Shown: positions 16,790 to 23,335 of the stretch, piece after piece
Position numbering within the stretch: the first letter of the stretch is position 1
Layout: every line of letters begins with the position of its first letter
Assembly (NCBI GenBank): GCA_902538225.1
Contig: CACBEF010000001.1
Coordinates: forward strand, 110,124 to 174,123
Direction: 5' to 3'
Origin: an uncultured Prochlorococcus sp.
Lineage (GTDB): Bacteria > Cyanobacteriota > Cyanobacteriia > PCC-6307 > Cyanobiaceae
DNA length: 64,000 nucleotides
Notes under the pieces: model-generated
Databases searched by the model: none
Seen by the model: only the letters and a program-made list of their open reading frames with translations
Told to the model about the DNA's origin: nothing
Program-made: the position numbers and the translations under genes

Positions 16790-16972
16790 TTACCAGTGAA
16801 AATTATCAGAAGAACCAATCGTTAAATTTCTAGTGGACATCTTATGGAACTTAAAGTGTACCGAATCACTGAACTCCTTTTCATCTGAGTAATTCAGTAG
16901 ATCTATTGGGTCGACATTTTCATCGAACCATGCATCATATTCAATATGGTTGGGTTCAGCAAAATAACTCAT
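16790..16972 (-). CDS. Small acidic hypothetical protein (60 aa)
   Basis: The ATG at 16972 is preferred over a TTG two codons upstream. An acidic N-terminal half (EPNHIEYDAWFDENVDPIDLL) is followed by a more basic C-terminus. No membrane helix. Function unknown. It converges with the preceding plus-strand gene. Confidence 0.5.
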   Translation of the reverse strand: MSYFAEPNHIEYDAWFDENVDPIDLLNYSDEKEFSDSVHFKFHKMSTRNLTIGSSDNFHW

Positions 16973-17112
16973 ATACAATTAATAGCTATCAAAAAACATA
17001 TAAACGGTACATGCGATACCAAATTAAAATTTTTAATTTTTTGATAATCCAAAATTTTAACTTGCTCATAAAGATTAGTTGCTAGAAAGATAGGAGAAAT
17101 AATTATAAATTC

Positions 17113-17466
17113 ATGTCTCTCGATACAACCATGGTTTCTATCCATCCCCACTTCACAATCAAGCATGGCAAGATGGACCAGTGCATAGCTCTTTTAGAAG
17201 AAATTTTGGCACTGACAAAAGCTAATGAACCTGACTGCCTTTTTTTTAATATCACTACATTTGGATCAGATAAGGCTTATGTAAGAGAGGCATATAAAGA
17301 TGGTGCCGCCGCTTTATTTCATCTAAAAAATATGGGACATATGATTCCCAAGCTTTTTGAAGTGTCAGAAATTACTGTGCAGGTCCAAGGCCCAGCTAAG
17401 GAGATTGAACCCTTGAAGGAAATACTCCCAGAAGCTGATTTCTATGAAGCAATATCTGGATTCTGA
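17113..17466 (+). CDS. ABM-type (antibiotic biosynthesis monooxygenase-like) protein
   Basis: 117 residues with the dimeric alpha+beta-barrel pattern: a strand (VSIHPHFTIKHGK), a helix (MDQCIALLEEILALTKANEPDCLFFN), REAYKDGAAALFHLKNMGH and a final strand. Relatives include cofactor-independent quinol monooxygenases and heme-degrading enzymes, and the substrate cannot be inferred. It begins a run of small proteins with related-looking folds and is followed by the terminator at 17499. Confidence 0.75.
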   Translation: MSLDTTMVSIHPHFTIKHGKMDQCIALLEEILALTKANEPDCLFFNITTFGSDKAYVREAYKDGAAALFHLKNMGHMIPKLFEVSEITVQVQGPAKEIEPLKEILPEADFYEAISGF

Positions 17467-17480
17467 TAAAGGTTGTTTTT

Positions 17481-17494
17481 ATTGACAGTCGATC
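17481..17494 (+). repeat. 14-bp repeat copy 1 (ATTGACAGTCGATC)
   Basis: Lies 14 bases after the stop codon of the ABM-type gene. An identical copy lies just after the next gene's stop codon (17949-17962). Its TTGACA core resembles a -35 element, but no convincing -10 follows at normal spacing. It may be a duplicated 3'-flank relic. Confidence 0.6.
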
Positions 17495-17498
17495 GATT

Positions 17499-17520
17499 GG
17501 GGCTTTTAGCCCCCTTTTTT
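17499..17520 (+). terminator. Rho-independent terminator
   Basis: GGGGC (17499-17503), loop TTTTA, GCCCC then a run of seven Ts. It ends the transcript of the ABM-type gene at 17113-17466. It is preceded by the 14-base motif at 17481-17494 that recurs at 17949-17962. Confidence 0.85.
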
Positions 17521-17598
17521 TATTTAGGAATTCAAAATAAATTAATCTTCCCTTTACTTATATCAAGTAGCTTTATTATCAGTACAAATATTATTTTT

Positions 17599-17946
17599 AT
17601 GGCATCAACTTTTTATATTGTTCATCATGAATTTAAGGCAGGAAAAGCTGAAAAATGGTGGGAAACAGCTTATGCGGCAATGTCACCAGGTGGTGGATGG
17701 GATGATGCGGTAGCAGCTAATAAAGAAAAAGGATTTTTTAACCATTCTGCAAATGCCGTAACTAAAACTGGTCCTATATATTGTTTTTGGGAAGTAAAAG
17801 AGGGTATTTCTGCTGAAGATTTTCAGGAGTTTATAGATGGACCCTCTGGTCCAGGGTTCGGACAAGATGCATTGATGAATATCTGTAAACCAATTGACAC
17901 ATCATTAATGAATGGACAAACACCTTATCCACCAGTTTTTTCTTGA
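17599..17946 (+). CDS. Hypothetical protein, possible small alpha+beta-barrel (115 aa)
   Basis: The ATG at 17599 is chosen because the longer frame back to 17473 runs through the terminator and gives an artificial hydrophobic N-terminus. Features: FYIVHHEFKAGKAEKWWETAYAAMSPGG, a glycine-rich middle, and a strand GPIYCFWEVKEG followed by ISAEDFQEFIDG. The opening strand-helix pattern recalls ABM-like folds and it sits between two such genes, but no family is recognised with confidence. Confidence 0.7.
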   Translation: MASTFYIVHHEFKAGKAEKWWETAYAAMSPGGGWDDAVAANKEKGFFNHSANAVTKTGPIYCFWEVKEGISAEDFQEFIDGPSGPGFGQDALMNICKPIDTSLMNGQTPYPPVFS

Positions 17947-17948
17947 TA

Positions 17949-17962
17949 ATTGACAGTCGATC
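17949..17962 (+). repeat. 14-bp repeat copy 2 (ATTGACAGTCGATC)
   Basis: Identical to 17481-17494 and located 2 bases after the stop codon of the 115-aa gene and 28 bases before the next start. The two copies bracket the 115-aa gene. Confidence 0.6.
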
Positions 17963-17990
17963 TAAAATAAATAGCAATTAGCTTTTTTTT

Positions 17991-18275
17991 ATGACTATTG
18001 AAACTACTGTTTTCACCTTTAAACTTTCAAATACATTTGAGGAATGGGTAAAAATGTTTGATAGTCCAGAGATAGATGCATTTCATAAAACGGTAGGACT
18101 TACTCCCCTATATCGTGGCAAAAGTTTAATTGATCCAAAAGAAGTTATTGTTATTCATCAAGCTGAAGAAGGTGTAGCTAAGCATGTTTTTTCAGATCCT
18201 GAAACCATTAAGAATATAGAATCTGGAGGACATATTTATAGCACAACTAAAATCACAAGTTGGGTTTCTGAATAG
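17991..18275 (+). CDS. DUF3764-type protein (94 aa)
   Basis: A 94-residue protein with strand TTVFTFKLSNTFEEWVKMFDS, then YRGKSLIDPKEVIVIHQAEEGVAKHVFSDPE and a C-terminal strand. This is the DUF3764 pattern as I recall it, and it is compatible with a small ferredoxin-like/ABM-type fold. The ATG follows directly after a run of seven Ts, with no Shine-Dalgarno. Function unknown. Confidence 0.72.
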   Translation: MTIETTVFTFKLSNTFEEWVKMFDSPEIDAFHKTVGLTPLYRGKSLIDPKEVIVIHQAEEGVAKHVFSDPETIKNIESGGHIYSTTKITSWVSE

Positions 18276-18307
18276 TTGAAACTCTAATTTTTAAAACCTA
18301 TACAAAT

Positions 18308-18448
18308 TTAATTTGGATTATTTTCAAATTCAGTTCTAATTTTAATGAGTTTTGAAATCTCTAATTCGAGTTCCTCTTCGGAATTAAAGCCTAAAACATC
18401 GTAGGTTTCTAAACCTAATGAAGTCTCTTTTTTTAGAGTTATTTCCAT
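18308..18448 (-). CDS. Small hypothetical protein (46 aa)
   Basis: ATG at 18448 gives a charged, soluble protein (MEITLKKETSLGLETYDVLGFNSEEELELEISKLIKI...) that looks like a short beta hairpin plus helix. It fills most of the 300-bp gap between two plus-strand genes. No family recognised. Confidence 0.5.
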   Translation of the reverse strand: MEITLKKETSLGLETYDVLGFNSEEELELEISKLIKIRTEFENNPN

Positions 18449-18579
18449 ATTTTTTGGATTTATAATCTAATACTAAATTTTTATTATTTAGAAGAATACT
18501 TAAGTTTTTGATTCAACACCTTTAAAGAATTTAATTACTTAAAGTCGACCTAAGATAAGGGGAATTAATTACTTCTTAA

Positions 18580-18963
18580 ATGTCAAGTACTCAAGCCATA
18601 GAAAATTTAATTAATGGTTATGCGACCAGTGAAGATTCTTCTTTTTTAATAACAAACGTAACAGGGGATTTTTTGGCTGTAAGACCAAGTGGAAATCCAA
18701 TCTCTGCGAAAGGATTAGTGGGGATGTTTGATAATAATGACTTAGTTGCAGAATCCTCAGAACTGATCAAAATCCATAAAATTGAAATTTTTGGTGAGAT
18801 AGCCTACGCGGTTTTTACATTAAATGAAATCTTCAGTTATAAAAGAAACCAAAATAAAGATCTTTCAACTTATACTTGCATTTTTAAAAATGAAAATGGT
18901 ACATGGAAATATGCCTGGATGCAAAGATCACAAGGAACTACTGATATGAAAACTTGGGAATAA
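18580..18963 (+). CDS. NTF2-like fold protein (127 aa)
   Basis: The N-terminal helix AIENLINGYATSED and the late strands (EIAYAVFTLNEIFSYKR ... LSTYTCIFKNENGTWKYAWMQRSQ) are typical of SnoaL/DUF4440-type NTF2-like cone folds. It is probably the DUF3804 group found in marine cyanobacteria. Ligand or reaction unknown. The next gene's ATG immediately follows its TAA, so the two are probably co-translated. Confidence 0.75.
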   Translation: MSSTQAIENLINGYATSEDSSFLITNVTGDFLAVRPSGNPISAKGLVGMFDNNDLVAESSELIKIHKIEIFGEIAYAVFTLNEIFSYKRNQNKDLSTYTCIFKNENGTWKYAWMQRSQGTTDMKTWE

Positions 18964-19458
18964 ATGAAACGCTTATTTCTTGCAACAATATTATTTTTAT
19001 TTCCTTTTTCTGCTCACGCTGGTTTTCCAGAAGGTGAGAATGGATATGATCTAAAAAAAATTGAAGAGTCTTTTAGATTACCTTGTGATGAAATTGGAAA
19101 TGATGATTGTATTGCAAGAGCATTAGGAGTTGGTGCCTGTGCCTGGATATTTGGAATAAATAAGGATAAAGAACCTGCGGAAGCTTTAAAAATTGCAGAT
19201 ACTGTTTTAATTGCCCTTCTGAAAGGAAATAATCTTGATTTAAAATCAATGATTGGAAAAGATGGGTTAATTAGAACAAATATTAAAAAAGAAGCTACTT
19301 ACAGAATTAACTTCTGTAGAGAAGAAACAAAAAAAGCTATTCCAAAGTTAGTAAAGAAATTACCAGAGGGTTTTGAATTAGATGCAAAGAGAATAGAAAA
19401 TTTAACCAGCGTGTTCCCTCTGCAGTATTTAAGTATGTTTGAGCAATTTAGTAAATAA
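18964..19458 (+). CDS. Secreted hypothetical protein (164 aa)
   Basis: Clear signal peptide MKRLFLATILFLFPFSAHA with likely cleavage after AHA (residue 19). The mature part contains four cysteines (LPCDEIGNDDCIARALGVGACAW; NFCREE) that could form two disulfides. Probably periplasmic or lumenal. It directly abuts the NTF2-like gene. No family recognised. Confidence 0.7.
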   Translation: MKRLFLATILFLFPFSAHAGFPEGENGYDLKKIEESFRLPCDEIGNDDCIARALGVGACAWIFGINKDKEPAEALKIADTVLIALLKGNNLDLKSMIGKDGLIRTNIKKEATYRINFCREETKKAIPKLVKKLPEGFELDAKRIENLTSVFPLQYLSMFEQFSK

Positions 19459-19461
19459 AAT

Positions 19462-19611
19462 ATGAAACGTTTATTATTGCCCCCAATATTCAAACGTTTT
19501 AAAAAAAGTGCTTTCTTCTCATCACTAAATCAGAATACTTGTCCTGTTTATGATGCTGAAGAAATAAAAAAACAAGAACAACAAGAAGCTATTAAAAAGT
19601 TATACCCATAA
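19462..19611 (+). CDS. Small basic hypothetical protein (49 aa)
   Basis: ATG at 19462, three bases after the stop of the secreted protein, with an N-terminus (MKRLLLPPIFKRFKKSAFF) partly echoing the MKRLFL start of that gene. The C-terminus is charged and helical (AEEIKKQEQQEAIKKLYP). It could be a real small gene in the same operon. Confidence 0.45.
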   Translation: MKRLLLPPIFKRFKKSAFFSSLNQNTCPVYDAEEIKKQEQQEAIKKLYP

Positions 19612-19799
19612 AAAAAGGGCGTTAGCTTCGCCCCAGCCAAAAAGCGGGATAATCCCCATCACCCAGCCTTTTATAAAATCCTAGCACTACATATGGTGTT
19701 TGTAAGTAAATAAAATTAACTATTGATGGAGTTGTTTGTTTCTAATAAATTTGTCATGATGAAAGTCCCCATCACCCGGCTCGCAAGAGTCTTTTTTTT
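19612..19799 (+). ncRNA. Candidate small RNA or leader region with repeated motif
   Basis: This gap contains a GC-rich hairpin (GGGCG/CGCCC, 19617-19634) and two copies of the 12-mer TCCCCATCACCC, at 19653-19664 and 19766-19777. Each is followed by a purine and GC. The second copy runs into a terminator at 19778-19799 that ends exactly at the next ATG. The layout recalls the short, clustered Yfr2-5 type cyanobacterial RNAs, but I cannot confirm membership. The region could instead be a leader of the following ABM-type gene. Confidence 0.45.
19778..19799 (+). terminator. Terminator hairpin directly abutting a start codon
   Basis: GGCTC, GCAA tetraloop, GAGTC (one G-T pair) followed by eight Ts, after which the ATG at 19800 begins. 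It could end a small RNA transcribed across 19690-19799, or act as an attenuator in the leader of the ABM-type gene. Confidence 0.65.
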
Positions 19800-20189
19800 A
19801 TGTCTAGTTTTGGATCAGACACACCATTTATGCTTCTTGCAAAACTTAAAGTGAAGGAAGATAAGGTTGCAGAATACTTAGAAATTGCGGATAAGACAGA
19901 TAAAGCTGTTGAAGCTGACGAACCAGGAATGCTCCATCATACTTTTGATCAAGATCCTGATGAGCCTCTTCGTTTCGTATGGTCAGAAGTTTATAAAAAT
20001 GATGATGCTTTACTAGCTCATTTAGCTAATCCAGCTTTAGGTGTTTATCTTGAGGCTCATGCTGCACTAGGAACTGATCTTTCTGTTGAATTTTATGGAA
20101 CTGTTGGAGATAAAGTTATTGAAGCTATGAACGAAACAGGAGTTCCATATAAGATCTTTAAAACAAAATTAGGTTATAGCAGAGTTTAA
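19800..20189 (+). CDS. ABM-type (quinol monooxygenase-like) protein
   Basis: 129 residues. MLLAKLKVKEDKVAEYLEIADKTDKAVEADEPGMLHHTF, FVWSEVYKNDDALLAHLANPALGVYLEAH and a terminal strand give the standard ABM dimeric barrel pattern, including the EPGMLHH and WSEVYKNDDALLAH motifs. Function is probably enzymatic but undefined. There is no Shine-Dalgarno: eight Ts of a terminator precede the ATG. Alanine- and GC-richer than most neighbours. Confidence 0.82.
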   Translation: MSSFGSDTPFMLLAKLKVKEDKVAEYLEIADKTDKAVEADEPGMLHHTFDQDPDEPLRFVWSEVYKNDDALLAHLANPALGVYLEAHAALGTDLSVEFYGTVGDKVIEAMNETGVPYKIFKTKLGYSRV

Positions 20190-20217
20190 GGATGAGAGTA
20201 TTAACTAATTAGTTCGA

Positions 20218-20337
20218 CTAAATTATTAATAAGAATCTGAGTGCAAGAGGTAACCACAGACATATAAGAAGCATTAGTAAAAGAGTAATAGCATGAACAT
20301 TTGGGATGTATTGCTCTTTAAAAATTTGCGTCTTCAT
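20218..20337 (-). CDS. Membrane microprotein (39 aa)
   Basis: ATG at 20337 gives a polar N-terminus (MKTQIFKEQYIPNVHA) and one long hydrophobic helix (ITLLLMLLICLWLPLALRFLLII). It follows another membrane microprotein (20341-20430) by 3 bases, suggesting a two-gene unit. Confidence 0.5.
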   Translation of the reverse strand: MKTQIFKEQYIPNVHAITLLLMLLICLWLPLALRFLLII

Positions 20338-20340
20338 AAT

Positions 20341-20430
20341 TTATCTAGCTTTCTTAAGTTTGATTTCTCTTCTAATAAGCAGAGCTATTACTACAACACA
20401 CATATTCATTAGAAATACGTCTAATGGCAT
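20341..20430 (-). CDS. Membrane microprotein (29 aa)
   Basis: ATG at 20430 gives MPLDVFLMNMCVVVIALLIRREIKLKKAR: one helix followed by a positively charged end, which predicts N-out/C-in topology. It is immediately upstream of the 39-aa microprotein. Confidence 0.45.
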   Translation of the reverse strand: MPLDVFLMNMCVVVIALLIRREIKLKKAR

Positions 20431-20493
20431 TTAATAAAAAAGTCTCTACTTAATTAATAGCAAGATTATTGATCTAAGGTTAGTAAATGAAAA

Positions 20494-20679
20494 TTAAATT
20501 GAGATTCTATCAAGCATCAATACATCTTGAGCTTGAATTGTATCTCTCTTGTCTTCATCTTCGGGATCTTTATAAGATTCAATTTCAGCTTGAATTTTTC
20601 TCTTATAAACATCCTTGATATAATCAATTTCTCTTCTTTCTTTATTAAGTATAGAAAATGGTGATCTTCTTAAGTTCAT
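20494..20679 (-). CDS. Small charged hypothetical protein (61 aa)
   Basis: ATG at 20679 with a clear Shine-Dalgarno (AAGGAG, complement of 20690-20695) eight to ten bases upstream, unusual among neighbours. The protein is highly charged and helical (SILNKERREIDYIKDVYKRKIQAEIESYKDPEDEDKRD...). No family recognised. The strong ribosome site supports real expression. Confidence 0.6.
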   Translation of the reverse strand: MNLRRSPFSILNKERREIDYIKDVYKRKIQAEIESYKDPEDEDKRDTIQAQDVLMLDRISI

Positions 20680-20706
20680 AACAATCTCCTTAAAAATAAG
20701 TTTTGA

Positions 20707-20844
20707 TTAGCTCCAGTTTTTGTCAGATTCAACAAAGCTATCCAATGTTTGTTGATTTCTGATTTCTTCCTCAAGAATTTCTTCCTCTGATCTTTCTTCA
20801 AGCTCAGATTTATAATCTTCTTTTAGTTTGGATTTGGTAGACAT
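20707..20844 (-). CDS. Small acidic helical protein (45 aa)
   Basis: ATG at 20844 gives a very acidic probable single helix (KLKEDYKSELEERSEEEILEEEIRNQQTLDSFVESDKNWS). It lies 27 bases upstream of the 61-aa gene on the same strand. Low complexity makes the call uncertain. Confidence 0.45.
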   Translation of the reverse strand: MSTKSKLKEDYKSELEERSEEEILEEEIRNQQTLDSFVESDKNWS

Positions 20845-20986
20845 TTGCTCATGACGACTACAATAATGTTCTAACTAGTCAGACAGGCCATCCGACTTAT
20901 AAATATGTACGGTTTGAGGTACTCACATATACGGATAAAGGATCAACAATTGAATTTGAATATGGTTAAAATGTAATGAATTTGGA

Positions 20987-21073
20987 TCAATTTTTCCCTT
21001 TAAGAATCATCAGAATTGGCAGACCAATAAGCATCAGACTCCCATCGATTAGTAAGAAAGTATTAAGATTCAT
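20987..21073 (-). CDS. Membrane microprotein (28 aa)
   Basis: The ATG at 21073 overlaps the stop of the upstream gene by four bases (ATGA), a sign of translational coupling. The product is one hydrophobic helix with a basic end (MNLNTFLLIDGSLMLIGLPI...). Confidence 0.45.
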   Translation of the reverse strand: MNLNTFLLIDGSLMLIGLPILMILKGKN

Positions 21074-21261
21074 TTTTCTATTTCTTCGGAGATATTCCAA
21101 CTAAAAGTTATCCCTTTTTTAATTGGGTCTTTTTTCATATCATTCATCTCTTTTCTGATTTTGTCGTAGTATGCCAACTCTTCTGAATCATCAGAACCAA
21201 GACCATATTTCATGATTGCCGCAAGATATATTCTGTGCATCCTGTATGACGATAATGACAT
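21070..21261 (-). CDS. Small hypothetical protein (63 aa)
   Basis: ATG at 21261. A soluble protein (YRMHRIYLAAIMKYGLGSDDSEELAYYDKIRKEMNDMKKD...). It is translationally coupled to the 28-aa microprotein downstream and is the last gene before the tRNA-Thr fragments that mark the island boundary. No family recognised. Confidence 0.55.
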   Translation of the reverse strand: MSLSSYRMHRIYLAAIMKYGLGSDDSEELAYYDKIRKEMNDMKKDPIKKGITFSWNISEEIEK

Positions 21262-21335
21262 TTCTTATGACAATATTTTTAAATTCTAAAATATATAAAA
21301 GTTATTTAAGACTAATTAGTTTTATTGGGCTATAA

Positions 21336-21378
21336 CCTCGCCGAGACCAGAACTCAGGGTCTCTCCCTTACCAAGCGA
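21336..21378 (-). repeat. Degraded tRNA-Thr 3' fragment (outer att-like relic)
   Basis: 43 bases aligning without gaps to the tRNA-Thr duplicate at 21511-21553, with 33 identical positions. The anticodon-stem block CTCTCCCTTACCAAG is fully conserved. It lies 170 bases outside the better-preserved copy. I read it as the scar of an older integration at the same tRNA. Confidence 0.65.
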
Positions 21379-21408
21379 AGTAAATTATTTTAATAAGAAA
21401 TAATTATG

Positions 21409-21428
21409 CTCTAATTTCTGCTCTAATT
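21409..21428. repeat. 20-bp inverted repeat, left copy
   Basis: CTCTAATTTCTGCTCTAATT, made of two CTCTAATT units separated by TCTG. Its exact reverse complement occurs at 24195-24214, near the other end of the island. Direct 8-bp units on a 12-bp period look like protein-binding sites. Confidence 0.7.
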
Positions 21429-21506
21429 CGTTTATATTTAGTGGTCTTAAAATTATTTTATTCTTTCAAATACTTATAAACTCAGTTATGGAGATACGTC
21501 TTGTTC

Positions 21507-21553
21507 ATGCCCTCGTCGGGACTTGAACCCGAGACCTCTCCCTTACCAAGGGA
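21507..21553 (-). repeat. Partial tRNA-Thr duplicate (distal att site of island)
   Basis: 47 bases matching 24311-24357 of the tRNA-Thr(GGT) region with one mismatch (21514 G versus 24318 A-side position in CTC[G/A]TCGG). The copy spans the anticodon stem-loop to the 3' end. In this copy the mismatch would give a Watson-Crick pair where the intact gene has a G-U pair. It probably represents the original chromosomal 3' end displaced by the insertion. Confidence 0.88.
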
Positions 21554-21662
21554 AATAAATATATTTGAAAAGTATTGTTATTAATACCTTTTTAGAATGA
21601 ATATTGATTAATTTTACTTTATTAGAGTAAATATGAGATTGAAAGGTTCTTTAAAAAAAAAT

Positions 21663-22493
21663 TTAGGAATGTAAAACATCAAAATTACCTGAGTCTAATT
21701 TATCTACATTTTTGAATAATATTGGTCTGCATATTGGCAATTTTGATCGAAAAGTTATACTTCCTGAAAAATTATTTAATCTAAAACTTTTTGTCCCCAA
21801 AGAATTTATTTGAATAATTGGACTAGTATCTAAGTTATTATTTAACATTATTTGTATAGTTATCATCGAAGGAGTTGGATTATTGAAAACTAAATCATAA
21901 GAGTTTTGAGATTCAAATCTATATGCAGGCGTATAAAGGTGAAAAGATCTTTTTCTAGCTAATAGATTCATACCTTTTCTTGAAATTCCGCCAAAGTTGC
22001 CATGAACTGATGATCCAACTAAGGAATTTTTTTTTGGATAATAAATACAATAACCTCTATTTTTTTCACCGAAAAGATTGTTTTTTTTTAAATGAATTTT
22101 AACTAGATCATAAAAACTTCTTTTGGCTTCAACATAGTGAATAAATGAACTGTAAATAGAAGATTTTTGAGGGCCACTTAATGTTATTTTGGAGAAAAAG
22201 TCATCACTTTTATATTTTTCTTCACTTAGAAAATCTCCTTTATCTGAAAAGAACTTAAAGCAATGAATAACTTCTTCTTTCTTTCCTGTAAATAAAGCTC
22301 TAATATTTTCTGCAATAAAATCGGTCCTTGCAACATAAGGATTCCATACAAAAAAATCAGAAATATTAACATTAAAAATAAAATTACTTTTTAGGCTGAG
22401 AGGGTTTGACTCTCTATTGTAAATACTAGAAAGTATCTCTACCGAAGATTTAGATAAAGTTTTTTTGATAAAAGATTTTATTTTGCTATCCAT
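21663..22493 (-). CDS. Island protein of unknown function (276 aa)
   Basis: A soluble-looking protein with a mixed N-terminal region (VWNPYVARTDFIAENIRALFTG...) and a beta-rich C-terminal half (residues about 165-276: SYDLVFNNPTPSMITIQIMLNNN ... FRSKLPICRPILFKN) that resembles an immunoglobulin-like sandwich. There is no signal peptide. Its start overlaps the end of the upstream gene by 16 bases, so translation is coupled. Third gene of the island operon; the fold suggestion is only an impression. Confidence 0.75.
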   Translation of the reverse strand: MDSKIKSFIKKTLSKSSVEILSSIYNRESNPLSLKSNFIFNVNISDFFVWNPYVARTDFIAENIRALFTGKKEEVIHCFKFFSDKGDFLSEEKYKSDDFFSKITLSGPQKSSIYSSFIHYVEAKRSFYDLVKIHLKKNNLFGEKNRGYCIYYPKKNSLVGSSVHGNFGGISRKGMNLLARKRSFHLYTPAYRFESQNSYDLVFNNPTPSMITIQIMLNNNLDTSPIIQINSLGTKSFRLNNFSGSITFRSKLPICRPILFKNVDKLDSGNFDVLHS

Positions 22494-23329
22494 TTTTCCT
22501 TAATAAATTTTATAACTTTAAGCTTGTCTCGCCCCCACAATAATTCTGAAGGTGGATGAGTATGCTCAAAGGAAAGTTGACTATTTTTAACATCTATATT
22601 CAAGATCATTGGTATAAAAGTGCAATTTTTAGATTGAATGAAAAATGTCTTATGGATATTTTTGCTTTGAAGGGACTTATGTATTTCTCTAAGATTTATT
22701 ATTGTAAAACTATTTTGGCGAGCTTTCCAATTTAAAGTTTTATTTTTTTTGTGAGGATTATAAATATCTAAATCAACCTCACTTTGCTTTTCAGCATCAC
22801 GATTTATATTCATTAATATTAAAAAACTTTGAACCTTCTCTTCTTGGGATAGATCTTCTTTAAGAGCATCAAAAGACCAAAAGCTTCCTTTATCAATATT
22901 GGACATGGCATAAGGATATTCTCCTTGATATGTTGTTGTAGTATCTTCAAAGTGATAATTGAGAGATCCTCTTTCAGCTACTGGAGATGAATCAATTCGT
23001 AATGAATCTGGTTTTGGAAGAATGCGTGACGATTTTGGAAATGTGTTTTGAAGTCTTACAAGAGAAACGACCATTTGATCCGAATTGGCATCAATAGAAT
23101 TTCTTTTGATATCAAAAAAATCGCCATATTTGCACTCTTTAATTGATATGATTTTCCAAATTAAACCTTCAATTTTATACGTTCCAATATATATAGATTT
23201 ATGATGATTTTTTGATCTGTTTGATTCTTTAAAATTATTAGAGTAATTCAATAATGTTGTTGAAGATTTTATTGTCTTACTAAGAGAGTTTGATGAAATT
23301 GTAGGAAGTAGGGGAAAATATGAGGTCAC
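22478..23329 (-). CDS. Island protein of unknown function (283 aa)
   Basis: Ser/Asn/Lys-rich N-terminus (residues 1-45) followed by alternating strands (KSIYIGTYKIEGLIWKIISI ... SFLILMNINRDAEKQSEVDLDIYNP ... TFFIQSKNCTFIPMILNIDVKN) and the motif FEHTHPPSELLWGRDK near the C-terminus. The beta-rich pattern parallels its neighbour, and the two may act as a pair. No known domain recognised. It starts 6 bases after the FkbM methyltransferase gene ends. Confidence 0.75.
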   Translation of the reverse strand: MTSYFPLLPTISSNSLSKTIKSSTTLLNYSNNFKESNRSKNHHKSIYIGTYKIEGLIWKIISIKECKYGDFFDIKRNSIDANSDQMVVSLVRLQNTFPKSSRILPKPDSLRIDSSPVAERGSLNYHFEDTTTTYQGEYPYAMSNIDKGSFWSFDALKEDLSQEEKVQSFLILMNINRDAEKQSEVDLDIYNPHKKNKTLNWKARQNSFTIINLREIHKSLQSKNIHKTFFIQSKNCTFIPMILNIDVKNSQLSFEHTHPPSELLWGRDKLKVIKFIKEKWIAK

Positions 23330-23335
23330 TTTACT

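Noticed and set aside
16969..17166. Minus-strand frame of 65 codons overlapping the start of the ABM-type gene
   Set aside because: It overlaps the well-supported plus-strand gene at 17113 and shows no family pattern; treated as a chance frame.
17473..17598. N-terminal extension of the 115-aa protein
   Set aside because: The extended frame reads through a strong terminator (17499-17520), which argues that translation starts at the ATG at 17599.
20841..20969. An open plus-strand frame with protein-like sequence (ending YTDKGSTIEFEYG)
   Set aside because: It has no ATG, GTG or TTG after the previous in-frame stop and overlaps the start of a minus-strand gene. It may be a gene relic but cannot be called from this evidence.
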